Shown piece after piece: positions 24,714 through 32,276 of a stretch of 64,000 nt of DNA. Source of the stretch: Candidatus Rokuibacteriota bacterium. GTDB lineage: Bacteria > Methylomirabilota > Methylomirabilia > Rokubacteriales > CSP1-6. The stretch lies in contig QHTE01000060.1 of assembly GCA_003220685.1 (NCBI GenBank), positions 41,416 through 105,415 on the forward strand, given 5' to 3'. The translations under genes and the position numbers were made by a program. The number at the start of each line of letters is the position of its first letter. Position 1 is the stretch's first letter. The notes under the pieces are model-generated. The model did no database searches. It was not told the DNA's origin and worked only from the letters and a program-made list of their open reading frames with translations.

Positions 24714-27388
24714 AGGCCGCTGGCCACGACGGCGTTGGCGATCGCGCCGCTGAGGTTGGCGATGACGACGCCGAAGACCATCGACGAGCTGGACGCCTGG
24801 TTGCCGCTCGTGTAGAAGACCGTGCCGTTCTTGGAATAGGTCACCACGCCCGCCTGCACCCCGATACGGAAGACGTCGCCCGCCGCGAACGTGACGTCCT
24901 TGCGGTAGACGCCGCCTTCGCGGACCTCGGCGATGCCGCCCTGCAGGCGGATGCCGAAGGCGATCGTGGCGGGATCCGTGACGCTGAAGCCTTGGGCGAG
25001 ACCGGCGACGCGCAGCGGTCCGGTGGCGCCGGCGGTGAACTGGGCGTAGCCATTCGCGCCGCTGAGCTGCTGCTGGGAGGCGGCGCCGGCGTCGTTGCAC
25101 CCGTCGCAGCCCGCGGTCTTGGTGAGCGAGCTGCCGCTGGCGGTCACGTTGACCGGATTGCTCCACGTGACGCTCGCGGGCGCCGGGCTCGGGCCGGGGC
25201 TGGGGGCAGGGGAGCTCGGAGCGGGCGAGCCCGATGCCGCCCCGCCGATCACGGCGTTCGCGACCACCCCGTTCCGGTTGGCGAGCGCGGCCGCGAGCAC
25301 GAGCGGATAGGCCGGAGCGGCCTGGCTCGTGTAGAAGACCGTGCCGTTCTTGGAGTAGCGCACGACGCCCGACTGGATGGAGACGCGGAAGGTATCCCCC
25401 GCCACGAACCTGGTGTCGGCGCGATACACGCCGCCTTCGCGGACCTCGGCGATGTTGCTCTGGAAGCGGATGGCAAACGCGATCGTGCTGGGGCTCGAGA
25501 CGGTGAAGGACTGGGTGAGGCCGGCCATACGGAGCGGTCCCGTGGCACCGGCGGCGAACTGCGCGTAGCCGTCGCCGGCGGTGATCTTCTGCTGGGAGAT
25601 GGCGCCGGCATCGTTGCAGCCGTCGCAGCCGCTGGTCTTGGTGACCGAGTTGCCGTTCGCGGTGACGTTGACGAGATTGGTCCAGACGACGGGCTGGGCG
25701 GCGCCGCCGTCCGGCGCCGGCGGGGCGGGCGCCGGGGCCGGCGCCGGCGCTGGGGCCGGAGCAGGAGCCGGCGCGGGAGCCGATGCCGCCATGGCCGTCG
25801 CCATCGCGGTGAAGTCGACGCCGATGTCCTTGCTGTCGGTGCCGGCGCGGACGTACGAGCTGCCCGCGGCGAGCGCATAGTTGCCGCCGGCGAGATCGAC
25901 GAAGCCGACGGCCGAGAGGGCCGACGGGTAGTAGTTGTCGGCCGGGAAACTGGAGGCGAGCCCGCCGACGATCGCGTTGCGCACGACCGACGCGCCGGGG
26001 AAGTAGGCGTTGATCGCCGCCATGCCGAGCCCGACGCCGTAGTCGCCGAAGACACCGTACTGGTTGTAGGACAGGATATTGTTCGTGAACACGAAGCTCG
26101 TCGCCGTGTGCAACGACGTCGCGTAGGTCGCGGTGATCATGTTGCCGCTGTGCAGCGCGGTGTTGTGATCGACGACGATGTCGGTGCCGCCGTCGGCCAC
26201 CTGCAGGAAGGTTCCCGTCCCGCTCCAGGTGGCGCCGTTGATGTCGTCGAGAAGGTTGTTCTGGATCAGGATCCGCTGCGTCTGCTGGCTGGGATAGATG
26301 TAGTCGGTGCCCATGAGATTCAGGCCGCCGCCGCTGTGGCGCACGATGTTGTTCGTGAACGTCACGTCGCGCACGACCGACCAGGGGGCCGTGCCGTCCT
26401 GGTTGCGCGGGGTGAAGAGGACACCGTAGCCGTTCTGGGCGTCCGTCCAGTTGTTCTCGAGCACGTTGCCGTCGACCAGCACGCGCTGGGCGTTCTTCAG
26501 CTCGAACAGGTTCTTGACCGACCACCGGATGCCGGCGTAGCTCGCGCTGCCCACTCGCCACGAGAGCGGCTTGAACAGGTAGTTCTTTCGGATCTCGATG
26601 TCGGACGGCACCAGGTTCGCGATCCGCGGATCGGCGCCGCCGAAGAGCACGTTCTCGCCGGCCGCCTCGAGGTAGTTGTTCGCGATCTTGAACGGCCCCG
26701 GCCCGTTCCACGCCGCGATCGCCTGAGTGTCGGCGCCGATCTCGTGGGCGTCGGACAGGTACGAGTCCACCACCGCGGTCCGCGCGCTGTTCATCAGGAC
26801 CGCCCGGCGGACGTTGCCGGTCGGCGTGCCGTGGATGTAGCAGCGGTCGAAGACGAGGTCGGTCGGGACCTGGGCGAGCGACGTGTTGCCGTTCGGGGCC
26901 TCCAGCATGACCAGGCCGTAGTTGGTCGCGCTCGTCGACGCCCACGTCGTGGTGATCTCGACGCCGACGAAGCGGAAGTGGTGGGCCCCGGCCTCCGTGC
27001 CGATCGCCGGCGCCGTGTTTGGGCTGACGATCTTCGGCATCAGGCTCGCCTGCCCCGGACCCACCCGGGTGCCCGCCGCGGGCAAGCTCGAGAGCGCCGA
27101 GGTCTGGACGTAGATCCAGCCGGTACCGCTCTTCGCGGGCAAGGTGAAGTTGCCGGTGTAGGTGGCGCCCGCCTGCAGGACGAGGGTGTCGCCGAGCTGC
27201 GCCGAGTTGAGAGCCGCCTGGAGATCGCCGCCGGCCGGGACGCTGATCTGTCGTCCCGTCTGCGCGACGTAGGTCGTGTCGAGGAACACGCGCGGGGACT
27301 CGGGGGATTGGGCCGAGAACGTCGGCGTCGCGCCGAGCAGGCTGAGCGCGACGGCCGGACCGAGCACAAGCTTCCACCGATGGAGCAT
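24710..27388 (-). CDS. Secreted beta-helix protein with two C-terminal lectin-like repeats
   Basis: An 892-residue secreted protein. A signal peptide (about 1-26, ending TFSAQ) precedes a right-handed beta-helix opening with GGDLQAALNSAQLGDTLVL, closely resembling the beta-helix protein at 16892-18490. After the helix (to about 530) comes an Ala-Pro linker, then two ~150-residue repeats (about 568-717 and 740-892) joined by a second Pro-rich linker. Each repeat starts with a GCDGCNDAGA motif and contains AEVREGGVYR and YSKNGTVFYTS, which suggests a jelly-roll carbohydrate-binding fold. The ATG at 27388 has AGGAAG upstream. Expression appears sigma-54 dependent. It probably binds and modifies an extracellular polysaccharide; the catalytic activity is unknown. 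Confidence 0.82.
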   Translation of the reverse strand: MLHRWKLVLGPAVALSLLGATPTFSAQSPESPRVFLDTTYVAQTGRQISVPAGGDLQAALNSAQLGDTLVLQAGATYTGNFTLPAKSGTGWIYVQTSALSSLPAAGTRVGPGQASLMPKIVSPNTAPAIGTEAGAHHFRFVGVEITTTWASTSATNYGLVMLEAPNGNTSLAQVPTDLVFDRCYIHGTPTGNVRRAVLMNSARTAVVDSYLSDAHEIGADTQAIAAWNGPGPFKIANNYLEAAGENVLFGGADPRIANLVPSDIEIRKNYLFKPLSWRVGSASYAGIRWSVKNLFELKNAQRVLVDGNVLENNWTDAQNGYGVLFTPRNQDGTAPWSVVRDVTFTNNIVRHSGGGLNLMGTDYIYPSQQTQRILIQNNLLDDINGATWSGTGTFLQVADGGTDIVVDHNTALHSGNMITATYATSLHTATSFVFTNNILSYNQYGVFGDYGVGLGMAAINAYFPGASVVRNAIVGGLASSFPADNYYPSALSAVGFVDLAGGNYALAAGSSYVRAGTDSKDIGVDFTAMATAMAASAPAPAPAPAPAPAPAPAPAPPAPDGGAAQPVVWTNLVNVTANGNSVTKTSGCDGCNDAGAISQQKITAGDGYAQFAAGATGPLRMAGLTQSFTVSSPSTIAFAIRFQSNIAEVREGGVYRADTRFVAGDTFRVSIQSGVVRYSKNGTVFYTSQAAPAYPLVLAAALANRNGVVANAVIGGAASGSPAPSSPAPSPGPSPAPASVTWSNPVNVTASGSSLTKTAGCDGCNDAGAASQQQLSGANGYAQFTAGATGPLRVAGLAQGFSVTDPATIAFGIRLQGGIAEVREGGVYRKDVTFAAGDVFRIGVQAGVVTYSKNGTVFYTSGNQASSSSMVFGVVIANLSGAIANAVVASGL

Positions 27389-27496
27389 GGCGGTCTTCCT
27401 TTCTTCAGTGCGAAGACCACCAAGTCCCCGAGCCGTCCTACTTCATGTAAGAACTCGGCTCGCGCAGACCCGCCGCTTCGCTGCGATCGGCGCCAG

Positions 27497-27512
27497 TGCA
27501 CGGCGGGTGCCA
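27497..27512 (-). promoter_or_regulatory. Sigma-54 (-24/-12) promoter of the beta-helix gene
   Basis: Minus-strand sequence TGGCACCCGCCGTGCA has a perfect -24 TGGCAC and the -12 GC at exact spacing. It is nearly the same as the promoter of the HNH-like gene (TGGCACTCGGCGTGCA). Confidence 0.68.
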
Positions 27513-27554
27513 CGAAACGATCCGACAGCCAAAATCACAGTGTCGGCGCGGCAG

Positions 27555-27571
27555 AAAATCTGGAAATCGCG
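27555..27571 (-). promoter_or_regulatory. 17-bp upstream box, copy 3
   Basis: Minus-strand sequence CGCGATTTCCAGATTTT. Its core lies 45 bp upstream of the sigma-54-like promoter. It differs from copy 2 at one position. Confidence 0.6.
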
Positions 27572-27765
27572 TGGACACTTCGGCGACGTCGCGACGCGCG
27601 CGGCCGCGGCGATCGTCCGCGCGCAGCCTCGGCGTTCTGTGACAACTCGGCGCGCGCGGGCGCGAGGGTTGCTCATTCTGGCACTGGCGTGCCGGTCCGC
27701 GCGCGGCTCGAGTGTGCGTCCGCGCTGCGCGAAGAGCGCAATGAAGCGACTCGAGCGCGATCGTG

Positions 27766-28116
27766 CTACTCGAGCGTGACGAAGATGCAGTTGCGCAGCT
27801 TGCCGTCGAGCGCCTTCGACAGATGGCCCTTTCCGTGCGTGTCCTCGACGAGCAGGACTTCGCCGGCGCCGATGCGCCGCGACTCGCCGTCGCTCGCCGT
27901 GATCTGGACACCCGCGTCGAGGTTGATGATGTACTGGCGGCGCGGCGCCGGATGCCAGTCGAGATCGTAGTCGGGCTGGACCTCGCGGAAGATGATGCCG
28001 GTGGCCGGCATCCGCTTCGAGAGCCGGCCGGCCCGAGTCGATTCGGCGTACTCGATTTCGACGTCCTGGAAGTGCGACTCGCCATTCTTGTCCGCGTAGA
28101 GCCGATGGATCTTCAT
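27766..28116 (-). CDS. Small cupin-like protein
   Basis: A 116-residue protein with a compact beta-barrel pattern: DLDWHPAPRRQYIINLDAG, then GESRRIGAGEVLLVEDTHGKGH, consistent with the two cupin motifs. The His residues in DWHP and in the GKGH turn could bind a metal. ATG 28116 is preceded by GGAGGAGATC, a strong ribosome binding site, and is preferred to an upstream in-frame ATG at 28182. The gene is divergent from an LLM oxidoreductase gene with about 95 bp between them. No specific substrate can be inferred. Confidence 0.75.
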   Translation of the reverse strand: MKIHRLYADKNGESHFQDVEIEYAESTRAGRLSKRMPATGIIFREVQPDYDLDWHPAPRRQYIINLDAGVQITASDGESRRIGAGEVLLVEDTHGKGHLSKALDGKLRNCIFVTLE

Positions 28117-28198
28117 GGGATCTCCTCCTCGGTGTGCCGCCTCGAGTGGGCCGATGATAGTGACGCGCCGGCCCGGTGGCAAGCGTGGCCGGAGCGTT

Positions 28199-28204
28199 TA
28201 TACT
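28199..28204 (+). promoter_or_regulatory. -10 element of a leaderless promoter
   Basis: TATACT at 28199-28204 lies only seven bases before the ATG at 28212 of the LLM oxidoreductase. Transcription would start at or next to the A of the ATG. No ribosome binding site is visible, as expected for a leaderless mRNA. The -35 region is not clear. Confidence 0.5.
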
Positions 28205-28211
28205 CCCGCAA

Positions 28212-29120
28212 ATGGTCACGAAGCCGGCGGTCGGTCTCATCGCCGTGGCCGGGCGTCGTCGGGCGACGCTCGAGATGGCGCAGCGGCTCGAGCGCGAGGG
28301 GTTCACCGGACTCTACTGCCCGAGCCCGGGCGACGGCCTGGCGCTCTGCGAGGCGCTGGCCCTCTCGACGCGCGAGATCGCGTTCGGCACCAGCATTGCG
28401 AACATCTATACGCGACACCCCTACGATTACGCGCAGATGGCGGCGGTGATCCACGAGCTGTCGGGCGGACGGTTCAGGTTCGGGATCGGCGTGAGTCACG
28501 GGCCCATCTACGAGCGACTCGGGCTCCAGGTGGGCCGGCCACTCGACGACGTCCGGAAGTTCGTCGGCGAGGTAGCCGCGGCGGCGCCTCAGGTCGGGGG
28601 CTTGCCGCCGATCGTGCTCGCCACGCTCCGTCGTCGGATGGTGGAGCTCTCGGGCGAGATCGCGCAGGGGGCGGTGTGGGCGAACGGTGCCCGGTCGCAC
28701 ATGGCCGCCTCGCTTCGCCACCTGCCGGCATCGGCCCGGAGCGATCCGGCGTTCTTCATCGGCAACATGGTGCCCACCTGCATCGACGACGATCGCGCCG
28801 AGGCGGCCGCTGTGATGCGCCGCACGCTCGCGTCTTATGTCCGTCTGCCGAATTACCAGAACTACTGGATCGAGGCCGGGTACGAGGAAGAGATGGTCGC
28901 GATTCGCGCAGCCCTGGCGCGCGGCGAGACCCAGCGCGTACCCGAGCTGATGTCCGATCGCTGGCTCCGTGACGTCACCTTGTTCGGCAGCGTGGCGGAG
29001 GTGCGCGAGGGCGCCGAAGCATGGCTGGCGACCGGAGTACGGACGCTCATCGTGGTGGCGTCTTCGACCCGCGGGGGGCAGATGGTCGCCCTCGAGGAGC
29101 TGATACGGGCCTTCCGGTAG
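28212..29120 (+). CDS. LLM-class flavin-dependent oxidoreductase
   Basis: A 302-residue TIM-barrel protein of the bacterial luciferase-like (LLM) superfamily. Characteristic stretches are LEREGFTGLYCPSPGD, IAFGTSIANIYTRHPYDYA, ELSGGRFRFGIGVSHGP and the C-terminal GSVAEVREGAEAWLATGV. It uses FMN or F420; which one cannot be decided here, although the GVSHG turn is common in F420-type members. The ATG at 28212 is chosen because an upstream in-frame start at 28176 would lie before the apparent promoter. It stands apart from an operon, with an SDR gene 71 bp downstream that could be co-transcribed. Confidence 0.85.
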   Translation: MVTKPAVGLIAVAGRRRATLEMAQRLEREGFTGLYCPSPGDGLALCEALALSTREIAFGTSIANIYTRHPYDYAQMAAVIHELSGGRFRFGIGVSHGPIYERLGLQVGRPLDDVRKFVGEVAAAAPQVGGLPPIVLATLRRRMVELSGEIAQGAVWANGARSHMAASLRHLPASARSDPAFFIGNMVPTCIDDDRAEAAAVMRRTLASYVRLPNYQNYWIEAGYEEEMVAIRAALARGETQRVPELMSDRWLRDVTLFGSVAEVREGAEAWLATGVRTLIVVASSTRGGQMVALEELIRAFR

Positions 29121-29191
29121 CACGCGGGGATCGCCACACGGGGCGATATCGAATAGATGATGGATACAGATGATGCAGGGGAGAGAGACCG

Positions 29192-29974
29192 ATGGGGCAG
29201 CTCGCGGGTAGGGTCGCGCTCGTCACGGGCGCGAGCAAGGGTGTGGGGCGCGTGATGAGCCGGATGTTCGCCGCCGAAGGCGCGGCGGTGATCTGCGCGG
29301 CGCGGTCGCGCGACCTGGTGGAGGAGACGGCGGCGCTGGTCCGAGCCGACGGAGGCCGGGCGATCGCGATGGCGGGCGACGCCGCGGTCGAGGCCGACGT
29401 GCTGCGGATCATCGGGGCCGGGGTGAAGGCCTTCGGCCGGCTCGACACGCTCGTGAACAACGCGGGCGACGGCGGCCCCACCAAGCCGGTCCAGGACTAC
29501 ACCGCCGAGGACTGGTTCTACACGATCAATTCCTGTCTCACGAGCTCGTACATGTGCACACGCTTCGCCGTGCCCGAGATGTTGAAGGCCGGTGGAGGGG
29601 CGATCGTGAACATCTCCTCGGTCGCGGGTCGCCGGGGACTCGCCTATCGCATCGGCTACTGCTCGGCCAAGGCCGGCCAGGTCGGCATGACGTACGGGCT
29701 GGCGCTCGAGCTGGCGCCGCACAACATCAGGGTCAACGCGATCGCGCCCGGCGCCGTCGCCGGCGATCGTATCGATCGCGTGATCGCCGGCCAGGCGCAG
29801 GTGAAGGGCGTGTCGTTCGAGGAGGAGCGGCAACGGCTGGTCGAGCGGTCTCCGCTCAGACGCATGTCGACCGCCGAGGATATCGCGTCGCTCGCCGTCT
29901 ATCTCTGCAGCGACGCCGCGAAGAACCTCTCGGGCCAGTGCATCGCGGTCTCGGCCGGCGAGCCCGCGGTCTGA
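29192..29974 (+). CDS. SDR family oxidoreductase
   Basis: A 260-residue classical short-chain dehydrogenase. It has the TGASKGVGR cofactor motif near the N terminus, an NNAG motif, the catalytic Ser in NISSVAG, and the YxxxK pair in GYCSAKAGQ. The C-terminal segment includes SAGEPAV at the end. The family uses NAD(P)H to oxidise or reduce alcohols and ketones. GGGGAGAGAGA before the ATG is a good ribosome binding site. It lies downstream of an LLM oxidoreductase and faces a small convergent gene. The substrate is unknown. Confidence 0.88.
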   Translation: MGQLAGRVALVTGASKGVGRVMSRMFAAEGAAVICAARSRDLVEETAALVRADGGRAIAMAGDAAVEADVLRIIGAGVKAFGRLDTLVNNAGDGGPTKPVQDYTAEDWFYTINSCLTSSYMCTRFAVPEMLKAGGGAIVNISSVAGRRGLAYRIGYCSAKAGQVGMTYGLALELAPHNIRVNAIAPGAVAGDRIDRVIAGQAQVKGVSFEEERQRLVERSPLRRMSTAEDIASLAVYLCSDAAKNLSGQCIAVSAGEPAV

Positions 29975-29977
29975 GCG

Positions 29978-30376
29978 TTACCAGGTCTTGCGGCGGTCCA
30001 GGCGGTCTTCCACCCAGTCGAAGGACAGGACCGAGACCCGATAGGCTGCCGCCGGCGGCGCGGGGACCTCGAAGAACGCGCGGTTGTTCGGCGGAACGTC
30101 GCGCACCCACGTCGTGGTCTTGCTGACGGTCGCCCCGGAGCCGTCGAGACCCTCGACGAGCAGGATCATTTGCGCGGCGCGCCGATTCCCCGTGTTGTAG
30201 ACGTAGCCGTTGACGTTCTTGCCGGCGCGAGACCACTCCAGCTTGAAGTAGCGGTCGAGCGTCTCCGGGGCGTAGAGCTCCGCGGCTCGGGCGGGAGCGC
30301 CGATCGGCCCGGCGACGCCGAGCAGGACGAGGATCGTCCCCAGGCCCAGCAGCGAGCGGATCGTCGGTCGATTCAT
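29978..30376 (-). CDS. Small secreted protein of unknown function
   Basis: A 132-residue protein with a clear signal peptide (LLGLGTILVLLGVAGPIGA, cleavage near ARA-AE around residue 32). The mature part is ~100 residues, beta-rich, and reads like a small Ig-like domain (NGYVYNTGNRRAAQMILLVEGLD). The pattern recalls FxLYD-type domains, but I cannot confirm that. Start ATG 30376 is used because the longer frame adds a non-signal Arg-rich extension. It is convergent with the SDR gene, three bases away. Confidence 0.7.
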   Translation of the reverse strand: MNRPTIRSLLGLGTILVLLGVAGPIGAPARAAELYAPETLDRYFKLEWSRAGKNVNGYVYNTGNRRAAQMILLVEGLDGSGATVSKTTTWVRDVPPNNRAFFEVPAPPAAAYRVSVLSFDWVEDRLDRRKTW

Positions 30377-30501
30377 GCCCTCAGTGTGACACGCGATCGA
30401 CAGCCCTGCCAGGCGGGCCCGGCGGCCCGTCGCGCGAGACAGGGGAGGCAAATTCGGGTATCTTCTGACGCACCGGCTGCAGTCTCAGAGGAGGCGCGGG
30501 C

Positions 30502-32136
30502 ATGGCTACACTGACCGGGTCCGATATTCTCGCCAAATCGCTCGTCTCGCAGGGAATGGACACGCTCTTCTACATCATGGGCGGTCCGATGATCGAGACC
30601 GAAGCCGCGGTCATCAAGCTCGGAGCACGCGCGGTCGACACCCGCCACGAGCAAGCCGCGAGCCTCATGGCTCACGCCTACAGCCGCATCACGAGAAAGC
30701 CCGGCGTGTGCATGGGCGCCTCGGGGCCGGGCGCGACCAACCTGGTCACCGGCGTCGCCAACGCGTTCGTCGACGCCGCACCGATGATCGCGGTCGGCGG
30801 ATCGAGCCCGCGCGTCTTTCTCGAGATGGAGGCGTTCCAGGAGATCGACCAGCTCGCGGTCTTCAAGCCGATCACGAAATGGGCGACGCGGGTCTACGAC
30901 GCCAAGCGCATTCCGGAGATGGTCGCCACGGCCTATCGCCATGCCACGACCGGCAAGCCGGGCCCGGTGTACCTCGACATGCCCGGCGACGTCCTCGGCG
31001 ACACGGTCGACGAGTCGACGATCACGTATCCCAAGCCGTGGGCGCCGCCGCCGCGCACCCACGGCGATCCGGGCGCGATCTCCGAGGCGATCGCGCTGCT
31101 CGCGAAGGCCGAGCGCCCGCTGATCCTCGGCGGCAGCGGCGTGTGGTGGTCGGACGCGGCCGCGGCGTTCCAGGCCTTCGTGGAGGCGACCGGGATTCCG
31201 TTCTACACGACGCCGATCTCGCGCGGGACCGTTCCGGAGGATCACGAGCTCGCGTTCCTCAACGCGCGCGCCAAGGCCTTCAGCGAAGTCGACGTGCTCC
31301 TCGCCGTCGGCACCCGCTTCAACTTCGTGATCCAGTTCGGCCGGCCGCCGCGGTTCGCCGCGGACGCCAAGTTCATCCACGTCGACGTCAACCCGACCGA
31401 GCTCAACCACAACCGCCAGGCCGACGTGCCGATCGCCGGCGACGCGCGCGCGGTGCTCGAGCAGCTGACGAGGGAGGCGCGCGGCAAGCTCGACCGGAAC
31501 CGCTACGCCCGCTGGGTGTCGAAGCTCAAGGTCCTGGACACGGAGAAGGCCTCGGAGATGGACAAGCAGATGAGCTCGGAGGACACGCCGATCCATCCGC
31601 TGCGTCTCTGCAAGGAGGTCCGTGACTTCCTCAGGCGCGACGCGATCCTCGTCGTCGACGGCCAGGAGATCCTGAACTACGGCCGGCAGTCGATCCCGAC
31701 CTACGTGCCCGGCCATCGGCTCAACTCGGGCGCATTCGGCTGTATGGGGGTCGGTCTGCCGTTCGGCGTCGGCGCCAAGATCGCGAAGCCGAACACGCAG
31801 GTGGTCGTGCTCCACGGCGACGGCTCGTTCGGCATCAACGGGATGGAGATCGACACGGCCGTCCGTCACAAGGTTCCCGTCCTGTGTGTGATCAGCAACA
31901 ACGGCGGCTGGACCGCTGACCCGAAGCAAGACAAACCGGGCCGGAATCTCGGCTACTCGCGCTACGACAAGATGGCGCAGGACTTCGGGGCTCACGGCGA
32001 GTACGTCGAGAAGCCGCACGAGATCCGGCCCGCCCTCGATCGGGCGGCGGCCTCCGGCAAGCCGGCGGTCGTCAACGTCATTACCGACTACCGGGCTCGT
32101 GCGTCGACGATTCGCTTCTCGGCCTACTCGACCTAA
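30502..32136 (+). CDS. Thiamine diphosphate-dependent enzyme (acetolactate synthase / oxalyl-CoA decarboxylase-like)
   Basis: A 544-residue ThDP enzyme with the three-domain layout of the acetohydroxyacid synthase superfamily. The activating Glu50 sits in DTRHEQAASL; the Pyr domain contains SGPGATNLVTGVANAF; the C-terminal PP domain has GDGSFG near residues 439-444 followed by the NN pair near 470. GSSPRVFLEMEAFQEIDQL resembles the corresponding part of oxalyl-CoA decarboxylase and 2-hydroxyacyl-CoA lyase as I recall them. GAGGAGG precedes the ATG. A CaiB/BaiF CoA transferase follows, which supports an acyl-CoA substrate. A true acetolactate synthase role is less likely because no small subunit is nearby. 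Confidence 0.8.
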   Translation: MATLTGSDILAKSLVSQGMDTLFYIMGGPMIETEAAVIKLGARAVDTRHEQAASLMAHAYSRITRKPGVCMGASGPGATNLVTGVANAFVDAAPMIAVGGSSPRVFLEMEAFQEIDQLAVFKPITKWATRVYDAKRIPEMVATAYRHATTGKPGPVYLDMPGDVLGDTVDESTITYPKPWAPPPRTHGDPGAISEAIALLAKAERPLILGGSGVWWSDAAAAFQAFVEATGIPFYTTPISRGTVPEDHELAFLNARAKAFSEVDVLLAVGTRFNFVIQFGRPPRFAADAKFIHVDVNPTELNHNRQADVPIAGDARAVLEQLTREARGKLDRNRYARWVSKLKVLDTEKASEMDKQMSSEDTPIHPLRLCKEVRDFLRRDAILVVDGQEILNYGRQSIPTYVPGHRLNSGAFGCMGVGLPFGVGAKIAKPNTQVVVLHGDGSFGINGMEIDTAVRHKVPVLCVISNNGGWTADPKQDKPGRNLGYSRYDKMAQDFGAHGEYVEKPHEIRPALDRAAASGKPAVVNVITDYRARASTIRFSAYST

Positions 32137-32140
32137 TAGA

Positions 32141-32246
32141 ATGGGGGCCTCGAAGGTCCCCCAAGCCCCCCGCGCTCGGAGACGGCCCGGCGGAGCCCGG
32201 GCCTCTCCTCGGGGGGCGTAGCGTGATGGGGGCCTAGACGGGCCCC
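32141..32246. repeat. GC-rich multi-palindrome intergenic element
   Basis: Three hairpin-forming units lie in about 105 bp. The first is at 32143-32162 (GGGGGCC, loop TCGAA, GG-T-CCCCC). The second is a 51-nt nested palindrome at 32166-32216, with outer CCCCCCG/CGGGGGG and inner GGCCCGG/CCGGGCC. The third is at 32229-32246 (GGGGCC, TAGACG, GGCCCC). The outer units begin with the near-identical ATGGGGGCCTCGA and ATGGGGGCCTAGA. It may act as a terminator after the ThDP gene, or it may be a REP- or MITE-like element. Confidence 0.6.
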
Positions 32247-32276
32247 GCGGTTCTGGACCTGCATCGGAGGAAGACG

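Larger units (their letters stand above)
27389..27765. other. 377-bp intergenic region upstream of the beta-helix gene
   Basis: The region contains the sigma-54-like promoter (27497-27512) and upstream box (27555-27571) facing the beta-helix gene. The implied 5' leader is about 98 nt and includes a possible hairpin with a 7-bp stem (CGAGCCG paired with CGGCTCG, around 27440-27472). I see no riboswitch class that I recognise. From 27572 to 27765 nothing can be supported. Confidence 0.5.

Noticed and set aside
27389..27486. Riboswitch in the leader of the beta-helix gene
   Set aside because: I could not match a c-di-GMP (GEMM) or other known aptamer; only a short hairpin is visible.
23156..27970. 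A very long open frame of about 1600 codons on the plus strand
   Set aside because: It runs antisense through the beta-helix gene and in another frame through the acyltransferase gene. Its translation is low-complexity Arg/Ala/Gly-rich, as expected for GC-rich shadow frames, and it has no domain.
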